This document shows, one piece after another, positions 7,577-14,987 of a stretch of 18,562 nt of DNA. Source of the DNA: JBNJEA01 sp051745395 (GTDB lineage: Bacteria > Desulfobacterota > Desulfobacteria > Desulfobacterales > Desulfosalsimonadaceae); the NCBI GenBank assembly GCA_051745395.1, contig JBNJEA010000056.1, positions 1 to 18,562 on the forward strand. The letters are read 5' to 3'. The translations under genes and the position numbers were made by a program. The first letter of the stretch is position 1; each line of letters begins with the position of its first letter. The notes below the pieces were generated by a model. The model was not told the origin of the DNA. It worked only from the letters and a program-made list of their open reading frames with translations, and did no database searches.

Positions 7577-8728
7577 TTGAAGCAAAAACTGCTGTCAGTT
7601 TTAATTGTAGGGATTTTCATGTTATCGGCCACTGCGGTATATGCGGCAGACGATGCCTATCACATCGGGTGTGCGCTGGCCATTACCGGCAAAGCCGCCT
7701 GGCTCGGCGAGCCGGAGCGAAACACAGTCGAAATGGTGGCGGAAAAAATCAATGCCGAAGGCGGTATTAACGGGCGAAAAATCGTTTTGCACATCGAAGA
7801 CACCCAGGGCAGCAATACCCGGGCGGTCAATGCCGTCAAAAAGCTGATCAAAAAAGACGATGTCTGTGCCATTATCGGGCCGTCGCGCAGCGGGACTTCA
7901 CTTGCGGCGATTCCGGTGGTCGAAAAAGCCGAGGTGCCCATGCTTTCCTGCGCGGCGGCGGCCAGCATCACAAACCCGCCCGAAAAACGGCGCTGGGTTT
8001 TTAAGATGGGCCAGAACGACAGCGACGCCGCACGGCGGATCTACGGCCACATGAAAGAAAACGGTATTGAAAAAGTCGGTGTCATGACCGGCTCCACGGG
8101 ATTCGGCGACGCCGGACGGACCCAGCTCGAAAAACGGGCTGATGATTACGGCATTGAGATTGTGGCCGATGAAACCTATGCCCCCGGGGATACGGATATG
8201 ACCGCCCAGTTGATCCGGATTCGCAACTCCGGCGCCCAGGCCGTGATCAACTGGTCGATTGTGCCGGCCCAGTCGATTGTGCCCCAGAATATGAAACAAC
8301 TCAAAATGGACTTGCCGCTGTATCAAAGCCACGGGTTTGCCAATATCAAGTATGCCGAGGCGGCCGGTGAAGCCGCCGAGGGGTCGATTTTTCCGGCCGG
8401 CCGTATCATGGCGGCGGCCACCGTACCCGACGACCATCCCCAGAAGGAGGTGCTGGAAAAATACAAGGCCGCCTATGAATCCCGGTATGACGACAAGGTC
8501 ACCACTTTCGGCGGCCATGCCTATGATGCCATGCACATCATTGCAAAGGCCCTTGAAAAGGTGGGCGACGATGCCGAAGCCATCCGGGACGAAATTGAAA
8601 CCATGCGGTTTGTGGGTATCGGCGGCATATTTGAGTTCTCGGAAAATGATCATTGCGGCCTGGACAAAACTGCTTTCGAGATGATGACCGTTAAAAATGA
8701 GCGATTTGTTGTGCTACAAGGGCAGTAG
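7577..8728 (+). CDS. Branched-chain amino acid ABC transporter, periplasmic binding protein
   Basis: This 383-aa protein is the periplasmic receptor of a Liv-type (HAAT family) ABC importer. Residues 1-23 are a signal peptide (MKQK, a hydrophobic core, cleavage after AVYA). There is no lipobox cysteine, so the mature protein is soluble. The rest matches the type I periplasmic binding fold: IGCALAITGKAAWLGEPERN at the start, GGINGRKIVLHIEDTQ, then IIGPSRSGTSLAAIPVVE. The start codon is TTG at 7577. It is chosen because GGGGG at 7566-7570 sits 6 bases upstream, and because the next ATG (7619) would remove most of the signal peptide. Permease and ATPase genes follow. The ligand is likely a branched-chain or aromatic amino acid, by inference from the neighbours. 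Confidence 0.93.
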   Translation: MKQKLLSVLIVGIFMLSATAVYAADDAYHIGCALAITGKAAWLGEPERNTVEMVAEKINAEGGINGRKIVLHIEDTQGSNTRAVNAVKKLIKKDDVCAIIGPSRSGTSLAAIPVVEKAEVPMLSCAAAASITNPPEKRRWVFKMGQNDSDAARRIYGHMKENGIEKVGVMTGSTGFGDAGRTQLEKRADDYGIEIVADETYAPGDTDMTAQLIRIRNSGAQAVINWSIVPAQSIVPQNMKQLKMDLPLYQSHGFANIKYAEAAGEAAEGSIFPAGRIMAAATVPDDHPQKEVLEKYKAAYESRYDDKVTTFGGHAYDAMHIIAKALEKVGDDAEAIRDEIETMRFVGIGGIFEFSENDHCGLDKTAFEMMTVKNERFVVLQGQ

Positions 8729-8761
8729 CCCGTTGAAAATCATTATCTGATTTGTCCGTTT

Positions 8762-8812
8762 ATCCGCTGTTGGTGTAGAATGTGCAAAATGCATTGACAG
8801 CGGATCATTTTT
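8762..8812 (+). promoter_or_regulatory. Stem-loop with T run between the binding-protein gene and livH
   Basis: A 9-bp perfect inverted repeat, ATCCGCTGT (8762-8770) and ACAGCGGAT (8797-8805), is followed within two bases by TTTTT (8808-8812). The 26-base loop holds a smaller TGCA-AAA-TGCA hairpin. It begins 33 bases after the binding-protein stop. It could act as a partial terminator or an mRNA-protecting hairpin that keeps the receptor more abundant than the membrane parts, as described for other ABC importers. A TTGACA (8794-8799) overlaps it but lacks a good -10. Confidence 0.5.
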
Positions 8813-8893
8813 GTTCGAAATTCAGCTTTTCGTATTACGGCGTCATTTAACCTGAATTTGGGTTCAAACGATTTTTCAAACAGGCCATAGTCA

Positions 8894-9799
8894 ATGGATG
8901 CGGGAGCCGGGCTTTTAACCGATATCATACAGTTTCTGTTCATGGGCGTGCAGCGGGGCTGTATTTATGCCATGGTGGCCATCGGGTTTAACATGATCTA
9001 CAATGCCACCGGCATCATCAATTTCGCCCAGGGCGAATTCGTCGTCCTCGGGGGGCTGATGATGGTGACGCTGACCATGGCCATGGAGCTGTCGCTGCTG
9101 TTTTCGTTCATGCTGTCGGTGGTGTTTGTCACGATTGTCGGTATCCTCATGGAGCGTCTGACGATCAACCCGGTCAGGCAGCCCACTGTCTTGCGTTTGA
9201 TTATCATCACCATTGCCGTGTCCATGCTGCTCAAAGGGGCGGCCATGTGTTTTTGGGGCAAGGGCTCGCATTACATGCGCCATTTCAGCGATGCCGCCCC
9301 GTTCGAGTGGCTCGGGGCCGTCATCATGCCCCAAACCCTTTGGATTATCGGCATTTTGGGTTTGGTGGTCCTCGGGTATGTGATTTTTTTCAATTTCACC
9401 ATGACCGGCAAATGCATGCGGGCCTGTGCGATCAACCGGGATGCGGCCCGGCTGGCCGGTATCAATGACCGGAAAATGGTGATGTTGTCCTTTGCCCTGT
9501 CCGCCGCCATCGGGGCCATTGCGGGCATTATTGTGACACCGATCATCCAGATGGATTATGCCCGGGGTGCGCTGCTGGGTCTGAAAGGCTTCGGCGCCGC
9601 CGTGCTCGGCGGCCTCGGCAATTCCATGGGCGCCGTGGTGGCCGGACTGCTGCTCGGCATTATCGAAGCCATGGCCGGCGGCTACATTTCCTCGCACTAT
9701 ATGGACGCCATTGCCCTGGTCATCATGCTTGCCGTCTTGTTCGTCCGACCGGGCGGGCTTTTCGGCAATTCGGAAATTCTCCGGTTAAAAGAGTTTTAG
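8894..9799 (+). CDS. livH: Branched-chain amino acid ABC transporter permease (LivH)
   Basis: LivH is the first of two inner-membrane permease subunits of the Liv importer and pairs with LivM to form the channel. The 301-aa protein is very hydrophobic, with about eight membrane helices. It carries the family signature near the N-terminus (GCIYAMVAIGFNMIYNATGIINFAQGEF, residues about 22-50). The cytoplasmic coupling region before the late helices reads CAINRDAARLAGINDRKMVMLSFALSA, matching the EAA-like loop. The C-terminus shows GLGNSMGAVVAGLLLGIIEA and ends in VRPGGLFG. ATG 8894 is the first plausible start; the ribosome-binding site is weak. Its stop is separated from the next start by one base, so translation is probably coupled. 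Confidence 0.95.
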   Translation: MDAGAGLLTDIIQFLFMGVQRGCIYAMVAIGFNMIYNATGIINFAQGEFVVLGGLMMVTLTMAMELSLLFSFMLSVVFVTIVGILMERLTINPVRQPTVLRLIIITIAVSMLLKGAAMCFWGKGSHYMRHFSDAAPFEWLGAVIMPQTLWIIGILGLVVLGYVIFFNFTMTGKCMRACAINRDAARLAGINDRKMVMLSFALSAAIGAIAGIIVTPIIQMDYARGALLGLKGFGAAVLGGLGNSMGAVVAGLLLGIIEAMAGGYISSHYMDAIALVIMLAVLFVRPGGLFGNSEILRLKEF

Positions 9800-9800
9800 T

Positions 9801-10817
9801 ATGCCGCGCAAGGACTACATCGGAATGGGCATCCTGCTGGTTTTTGTGCTGGTGACGCCCTTTGCCCTGACCAACGATTACTACATCGGCGTGCTGGTGT
9901 TTGCGGCACTGAATTGCCTGACCTGTATCGGGCTGTGCCTGCTGATGGGCTATGCCGGGCAGATATCGCTTGGTCACGGCGGCTTTGTGGCCATTGGTGC
10001 CTATAGTGCCGGCATACTCACTGCGGGTTACGGGTGGTCGCCCGGCCTGGCGATTTGCACCGGTGTGGTGATAGTGCTCGCCGTTGCCTTTCTCGTCGGT
10101 ATTCCCACCCTGCGGTTAAAGGGCCATTACCTTGCCATGGCCACTTTGGGGTTCGGCTCCATTATCCATATCGTCTCCGTTGCCGCCACGGATTTGACCG
10201 GCGGGCCGGCCGGCATATTAAACATTCCCCGGATCAGCCTGTTCGGCTACCCGTTGGATTCGGATCTGCAATACTATTATTTCGTCTGGGGCGTGGTTCT
10301 CATCGGCCTTTACCTGGCCTTTAACCTGCTGCATTCCCGGATCGGCCGGGGGCTGCGGGCTTTACACGGCAGCGAGGATGCAGCGGCCGCCGCAGGGATA
10401 AATACGGCGGTCTACAAGATCCAGATATTTGCCATCAGTGCCGTGTACGCAGCGGTTTCCGGCAGTCTGTACGCTTTTTATGTCAATTATATCGACCCCG
10501 GCCCCTTTGATGTCATGCATTCGGTGGTGCTGGTAACCATGGTGGCCGTCGGCGGCCTTCACAGTATCTGGGGCGCGGTCACCGGAGCGCTGCTGCTGTC
10601 GCTGCTGCCGGAAATCCTGTCCTTTGGCGCACAACACCTTCAGGGCATAGGCATTGAATACAAGCCGGATTACGATATATTGATCTATGGCGCCATTTTG
10701 CTGCTGATCATGCTGTTTTTACCCGAAGGCCTGTTCGGGGGGGTGGCCAAAGGGCTCAAATCCGTCCGGAACTTTGTCATGCGGATCGTCAATGGAAAGT
10801 CGGTTGCCCGTGAGTGA
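9801..10817 (+). CDS. livM: Branched-chain amino acid ABC transporter permease (LivM)
   Basis: LivM is the second permease subunit of the importer. The 338-aa protein has about nine or ten hydrophobic segments and the family motif MGYAGQISLGHGGFVAIGAY (around residues 50-70). GIPTLRLKGHYLAMATLGFG follows, a conserved LivM block. The coupling loop reads GRGLRALHGSEDAAAAAGIN, and the end has VGGLHSIWGAVTGALLLSLLPE and FLPEGLFGG. It starts one base after livH and its 3' end overlaps the start of livG, which is typical of one polycistronic message. No signal sequence other than the first membrane helix is expected or seen. Confidence 0.95.
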   Translation: MPRKDYIGMGILLVFVLVTPFALTNDYYIGVLVFAALNCLTCIGLCLLMGYAGQISLGHGGFVAIGAYSAGILTAGYGWSPGLAICTGVVIVLAVAFLVGIPTLRLKGHYLAMATLGFGSIIHIVSVAATDLTGGPAGILNIPRISLFGYPLDSDLQYYYFVWGVVLIGLYLAFNLLHSRIGRGLRALHGSEDAAAAAGINTAVYKIQIFAISAVYAAVSGSLYAFYVNYIDPGPFDVMHSVVLVTMVAVGGLHSIWGAVTGALLLSLLPEILSFGAQHLQGIGIEYKPDYDILIYGAILLLIMLFLPEGLFGGVAKGLKSVRNFVMRIVNGKSVARE

Positions 10818-11574
10818 ATCCATCCTCGAGATACAATCCCTGCGCAAGACCTTCGGCGGGGTCGTGGCCCTTGACGATCTGAGCGTAACCGTTGCCGCAA
10901 ACACGATTACCTCGGTTATCGGTCCCAACGGGGCGGGCAAGACCACGGTATTTAACCTGATAACCGGCTACCTGGCGCCCACCGCCGGCAGGTTGCAGTA
11001 TCATGGTCGGCTGCTGAACCGGAAAAAACCCCATGTAATTGCCGGCATGGGCATCAGCCGGACATTCCAGAATGTGCAGTTGTTTGCCAGCATGAGTGCG
11101 CTGGAAAATGTCATGGTCGGCCGCCACCTGCGGTCCCGGGCGGGGTTGTTTTACTCCGGCCTGCTGCCGCCGTTTGTGCGCCCGGAAGAAAAACGCATTG
11201 AATCCGATGCCCGTCGGTGGCTGTCATTTGTCGGGTTGGCGGATGTGGCCGATACCCCGGCGGCAAGCCTGCCGCTGGGCAATCAGCGGATGCTGGAAGT
11301 CGCCCGTGCACTGGCCGTGGAGCCAAACTTGATTTTGCTCGATGAACCGGCTTCGGGTTTAAATATCCGGGAAACCATTGCCATGGGGGAATTGATTGGC
11401 AAAATCCGCAAAAGCGGGGTGACCGTCGTGCTCGTCGAACACGACATGGAACTGGTCATGGATGTTTCCGATCACGTGGCAGTGCTCAATTTCGGACGGT
11501 TGATCGCAGACGGGCCGCCGAAGGCGATACAGGAAAACCCGGATGTGATTGCCGCCTATCTGGGGACGGGATAA
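10792..11574 (+). CDS. livG: Branched-chain amino acid ABC transporter ATP-binding protein (LivG)
   Basis: LivG is one of the two ATPase subunits that power Liv transport at the cytoplasmic face. The Walker A motif GPNGAGKTT is at residues 44-52 and the signature region LPLGNQR at 160-166. Walker B ILLDEP contains Asp184-Glu185, and VEHD supplies the H-loop. The 260-aa length from ATG 10792 is normal. This start overlaps the end of livM by 26 bases. GTG 10810 gives a start (VSESILEIQ) that aligns better with many LivG proteins, and TTG 10774 is also in frame, so the exact start is open. The signature LPLGNQ departs from LSGGQ, but such variants are common in LivG. livF starts one base after the stop. 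Confidence 0.95.
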   Translation: MESRLPVSESILEIQSLRKTFGGVVALDDLSVTVAANTITSVIGPNGAGKTTVFNLITGYLAPTAGRLQYHGRLLNRKKPHVIAGMGISRTFQNVQLFASMSALENVMVGRHLRSRAGLFYSGLLPPFVRPEEKRIESDARRWLSFVGLADVADTPAASLPLGNQRMLEVARALAVEPNLILLDEPASGLNIRETIAMGELIGKIRKSGVTVVLVEHDMELVMDVSDHVAVLNFGRLIADGPPKAIQENPDVIAAYLGTG

Positions 11575-11575
11575 A

Positions 11576-12313
11576 ATGCTTCGACTGGTCAATGTCAACA
11601 GCTATTACGGTCTGGTTCACGTGCTGAAAAATGTTTCGCTGCACGTGGGCGAAGGAGAAGTCGTGACCATCATCGGGGCCAACGGAGCCGGAAAAACCAC
11701 GACGCTGCGGGCCATCAGCGGCCTTCAGGCCGTCTGTGACGGAAAAATCTATTTTGAAGGCACCGATATCACCGGCTTCCCGGCCGAACGCCTGGTTGCC
11801 ATGGGCATCGGTCATGTGCCCGAAGGCCGGCAGATTTTTGCCCCCATGTCGGTCCATGACAACCTGGAGCTGGGCGGGCACCTGATTTACCGGCATTACG
11901 GCAGAAAACAGCTGAAAGCCGATATCGACGCCATGTTTGAAATGTTTCCGGTATTGCGGGAAAGAAAAGGTCAATATGCCGGCACCCTTTCCGGCGGGGA
12001 GCAGCAGATGCTGGCTATCGGCATGGCATTGATGACGCGGCCGCGCCTGTTGCTTTTGGATGAACCGTCCATGGGGCTGGCCCCGATGATCGCAAAGGAG
12101 ATTTTTGACGCCATTTCCAGGTTTCAGCAGCAACGCCGCCTGACGGTACTGCTGATCGAGCAGAACGCCAATGCGGCCTTGCAGATTTCAGACCGCGGCT
12201 ATGTGCTGGAAACCGGCCGGATGATCATCGAGGAAGCCGCATCGGACCTGCTGACCAATCCCGAGGTCAAGCGGGCTTATCTGGGGCGGGACCAGAAGGA
12301 AATCTGGGAATAG
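11576..12313 (+). CDS. livF: Branched-chain amino acid ABC transporter ATP-binding protein (LivF)
   Basis: LivF is the second ATPase of the importer and dimerises with LivG. The 245-aa protein opens with MLRLVNVNSYYGLVHVLKNV. It has Walker A GANGAGKTTT (residues 34-43, Lys40), the canonical signature LSGGEQQ (from residue 138) and Walker B LLLLDEPSMGLAP with Asp162. The VPEGRQIFAPMSVHDNLELG segment is diagnostic of LivF rather than LivG. ATG 11576 is preferred over an upstream in-frame codon at 11549 because it leaves one base after the livG stop and matches the family start. The PaaK-family gene follows after 52 bases with its own strong ribosome-binding site. Confidence 0.96.
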   Translation: MLRLVNVNSYYGLVHVLKNVSLHVGEGEVVTIIGANGAGKTTTLRAISGLQAVCDGKIYFEGTDITGFPAERLVAMGIGHVPEGRQIFAPMSVHDNLELGGHLIYRHYGRKQLKADIDAMFEMFPVLRERKGQYAGTLSGGEQQMLAIGMALMTRPRLLLLDEPSMGLAPMIAKEIFDAISRFQQQRRLTVLLIEQNANAALQISDRGYVLETGRMIIEEAASDLLTNPEVKRAYLGRDQKEIWE

Positions 12314-12365
12314 AGGCAGTTTCATTTTCGCGCTTGCCAAAACCCGAACTTGGGGGGGAGAGTCA

Positions 12366-13658
12366 ATGACGTACTGGAATGAAACCATTGAATGCATGGA
12401 CCGGGAGCAAATCGCCCAGGTCCAGCTCGAGGGATTGCAGACCACCCTCAACCGGGTGTTTAAAAACGTCCGCCATTACCGCAAAGTGTTTCGCCAGATC
12501 GATTTCATGCCCGAGGATTTGCGCTCCATCGATGAATTTCAGCGCCTTCCCTTCCTGACCCGGCGGGATCTTTCCCAAAATTATCCCTATGACATGTTTG
12601 CCGTGCCCCTGCGCGAAGTCGTGCGCCTGCACACCACCGCCTTTAATTTCGAAGAACCGGTGGTGGTGGGCTATACCGCAAACGACATGAAAAACTGGGC
12701 CGAATTGACTGCCCGCAACCTGGCGGCCGTGGGGGTGACCAAAGATGATGTGTTGCAGATCGCTTTGACTTTCGGCAGCATGTCCGGCCCGTTCGGCATC
12801 CAGGCCGGCGCCGAGCTGATCGGGGCCTCGGTGATTCCCATTTCGGCGGGCAAACTGCGCGAACAGGTCAAGATCATGCGGGATTTTAAAACTACCGTAC
12901 TGGTCTCCACGCCCACGGCGGCCCTCGGTTTGATCCGGGCCATGGAGGCCCAGGAAATCGATCCGCACGGCCTGACGCTTAAATCCGGGGTCTTCGGCGC
13001 CGAACCCTGGGGCGAGACCACGCGGGAGGCCATCGAATCCCGGCTCTATATCACGGCCACGGATACCTACGGATTAACTGAGGTTTTCGGTCCCGGCGCG
13101 GCATGGGAGTGTCCGGCAAAAAAAGGGCTGCATGTGGCAGAAGACCACTTTATCGCCGAAATCATCGATCCCGTCACCCTGGAACCATTGCCGCCGGGTG
13201 CCGAGGGCGAACTGGTGCTGACCACCATCGGCAAGGAAGCCTTTCCCCTGATTCGTTTCCGGACCGGGGATGTAAGCACCATTGACTATTTGCCCTGTGA
13301 CTGCGGGCGGACCCATTGCCGTATCAGCCGACTGTTTAAGCGCTGCGACGATGTGCTGGTGGTCCGGGGCACCAGTGTCACCCCGGATCAGATCGGGCGG
13401 ATTTTGCAGCAGATCAGCGGCTTTACCCCGAACTTCCAGCTGGTGGTCGAACGCACCGATGACAAGGATCAGTTGTATATTCTCATTGAAATCACGGACA
13501 AATACTTTTTCGACCAGATGAAACAGCAGCGGCGTTTCGTGGAGCATCTCCACCAGCAGATTTCCGAAATCCTGGGATGGGAGGTCAACGTCCGGCTGGT
13601 GGAACCTGCCACATTTGATCCCTATAAACCCATTGTCGACAAACGCCGGTTCGTTTAG
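12366..13658 (+). CDS. Phenylacetate-CoA ligase (PaaK) family protein with altered P-loop
   Basis: This 430-aa cytoplasmic protein belongs to the adenylate-forming PaaK family. Intact family blocks are the A5-like motif YGLTEVFGPG (Tyr235 to Glu239), the GKEAFPLIRFRTGDV block with Arg299-Asp302, the CDCGRTHCR segment, and CDDVLVVRGTSVTPDQI. The Ser/Thr/Gly phosphate-binding loop expected just before VVGYT (SSGTTGKP in typical PaaK) is replaced at residues 90-98 by TTAFNFEEP. The C-terminal Lys region is also short (DPYKPIVDKR). PaaK enzymes join phenylacetate to CoA using ATP; that activity is therefore uncertain here. The reading frame is intact and a strong GGGGGGGAG precedes the ATG, so the gene looks expressed, not decayed. 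It sits last in the ACT/Liv cluster. Confidence 0.88.
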   Translation: MTYWNETIECMDREQIAQVQLEGLQTTLNRVFKNVRHYRKVFRQIDFMPEDLRSIDEFQRLPFLTRRDLSQNYPYDMFAVPLREVVRLHTTAFNFEEPVVVGYTANDMKNWAELTARNLAAVGVTKDDVLQIALTFGSMSGPFGIQAGAELIGASVIPISAGKLREQVKIMRDFKTTVLVSTPTAALGLIRAMEAQEIDPHGLTLKSGVFGAEPWGETTREAIESRLYITATDTYGLTEVFGPGAAWECPAKKGLHVAEDHFIAEIIDPVTLEPLPPGAEGELVLTTIGKEAFPLIRFRTGDVSTIDYLPCDCGRTHCRISRLFKRCDDVLVVRGTSVTPDQIGRILQQISGFTPNFQLVVERTDDKDQLYILIEITDKYFFDQMKQQRRFVEHLHQQISEILGWEVNVRLVEPATFDPYKPIVDKRRFV

Positions 13659-13820
13659 GCGCCTTTTATTGTGGCAATCTGTTGTTGAAAAATTCAGGAA
13701 TAATAAGATATGTAGCATGTAATACGGCAAAGGAAATAAGGGGCAGATTTTTTTTATCCCATCGCCTGTAATGATTTCCAGGGACTTTTATTATTAACCG
13801 ACGAAAAAAGGAGTGTATCC

Positions 13821-14729
13821 ATGACAGCGACATTAATCAAAGGGACAGACATCAGGGAAGAGATTCTGGAAGAAATTTCCGAAGAGGTCAAACAGATCAA
13901 GGAAAAACACAACGCCGTACCGGGCCTGGTCACCATCCTGGTGGGCGAAGACCCGGCGTCGATGTCTTATGTCAGCCTGAAGGTGAAAACAGCCGAACGC
14001 CTCGGATACAAAGAAATCCAGGACAACCAGCCCGAAGACATTTCAGAGGCGGATCTGCTGGGATTGATCGACAAATACAATAAAGACGATGCCGTTCACG
14101 GCATTCTCGTCCAACTGCCGCTGCCCGACCATATCGACGATAAAAAGATCCTCAATGCTATTAATCCCGACAAGGACGTCGACGGTTTCCATCCGGTCAA
14201 TGTGGGCCGCCTGATGATCGGCGGTTCCGAGGTCAAATACGCGCCCTGCACCCCGGCCGGCATCCAGGAGATGATCATCCGGGCCGGCGTGGAAACCAGC
14301 GGCGCCGAGGTGGTGGTCGTTGGCCGGTCCAACATCGTGGGCAAACCGATTGCCAACATGATGGTTCAGAAAGGCAAAGGCGCCAACGCCACCGTCACCA
14401 TCGTCCATACCCGGACCAAGGACCTGGAGGGGCATTGCAAGCGGGCCGATATCCTGATTGTCGCCGCCGGGGTCCCCGGTCTGGTCAAGCCCGAATGGAT
14501 CAAACCGGGTGCCTGTGTCATTGATGTCGGCGTCAACCGGGTCGGGGAAAAAATCAGTGAAAAAACGGGGAAAAAAATCGCCATCCTGAGAGGAGATGTG
14601 GATTTTGACGCCGCCAAGGAAATCGCCGGCTATATTACCCCGGTTCCCGGCGGAGTCGGGCCCATGACCATTACCATGCTGATGAAAAATACTTTGAATT
14701 CGCTGAAGTATCAGTTGGGCCTGATGTAG
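13821..14729 (+). CDS. folD: Bifunctional methylenetetrahydrofolate dehydrogenase / methenyltetrahydrofolate cyclohydrolase (FolD)
   Basis: FolD interconverts 5,10-methylene-, 5,10-methenyl- and 10-formyl-tetrahydrofolate. In anaerobes it may also serve the methyl branch of the Wood-Ljungdahl pathway. The 302-aa protein shows VGEDPASMSYVSLKVKTAERLG with Tyr50 and Lys54, GILVQLPLPDHID, Asp121 in DKDVDGFHPVN, the nucleotide-binding motif VVVGRSNIVGKP, and GDVDFDAAKEIAGYITPVPGGVGPMT near the end. The key residues fall at the same numbers as in E. coli FolD. AAGGAG lies about 8 bases before the ATG. The 162-base space upstream suggests its own promoter, although none is clear. A strong intrinsic terminator follows. 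Confidence 0.97.
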   Translation: MTATLIKGTDIREEILEEISEEVKQIKEKHNAVPGLVTILVGEDPASMSYVSLKVKTAERLGYKEIQDNQPEDISEADLLGLIDKYNKDDAVHGILVQLPLPDHIDDKKILNAINPDKDVDGFHPVNVGRLMIGGSEVKYAPCTPAGIQEMIIRAGVETSGAEVVVVGRSNIVGKPIANMMVQKGKGANATVTIVHTRTKDLEGHCKRADILIVAAGVPGLVKPEWIKPGACVIDVGVNRVGEKISEKTGKKIAILRGDVDFDAAKEIAGYITPVPGGVGPMTITMLMKNTLNSLKYQLGLM

Positions 14730-14774
14730 TTTTTTTCTCTGATGTAACGTTTTAAATCTATATTTTAACAAACT

Positions 14775-14838
14775 GAAAAAGCTGAAGAAATCATTCTCCA
14801 TTATTTATTGGAGGCATGATTTTTTCAGCTTTTTTTTG
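14775..14838 (+). terminator. Intrinsic terminator of folD
   Basis: A long imperfect hairpin pairs GAAAAAGCTGAAGAAATCAT (14775-14794) with the complementary stretch at 14817-14836, with one mismatch. A second pair, CTCCA / TGGAG, lies in the loop. The 3' arm ends in a run of eight T (14830-14837). It begins 45 bases after the folD stop. The A-rich 5' arm means it could also terminate transcription on the opposite strand. Confidence 0.8.
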
Positions 14839-14915
14839 TATCGGACCACAGGGAAAAAGAGAAAAAACCGATCTAAATTTTTGATAAAATAATTGATTTG
14901 ATTGACAAGGAGGAA

Positions 14916-14984
14916 ATGTTTATTGTAAGAAAAATCGAAATTCATCATCAAAAAATGTTCCTAAACTTCTCGGTAAGGTGTTGA
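14916..14984 (+). CDS. Possible 22-codon leader ORF ahead of the M23 gene
   Basis: An ATG two bases after a perfect AAGGAGG (14907-14913) opens a 22-codon frame (MFIVRKIEIHHQ...NFSVRC) that stops 3 bases before the M23 start. The spacing from AAGGAGG to ATG is shorter than ideal. The only reason to report it is a consensus ribosome-binding site with no other gene to serve. The peptide matches nothing I recognise and may not be made. Confidence 0.2.
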   Translation: MFIVRKIEIHHQKMFLNFSVRC

Positions 14985-14987
14985 CTT

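Noticed and set aside
8915..9697. 260-codon minus-strand frame across livH
   Set aside because: It is very His/Asp/Gly-rich with no fold signature, which is what the complement of hydrophobic membrane-helix codons produces.
13685..13714. TTGAAA ... TATGTA as a folD promoter
   Set aside because: The -10 matches only 3 of 6 consensus positions, too weak to list.
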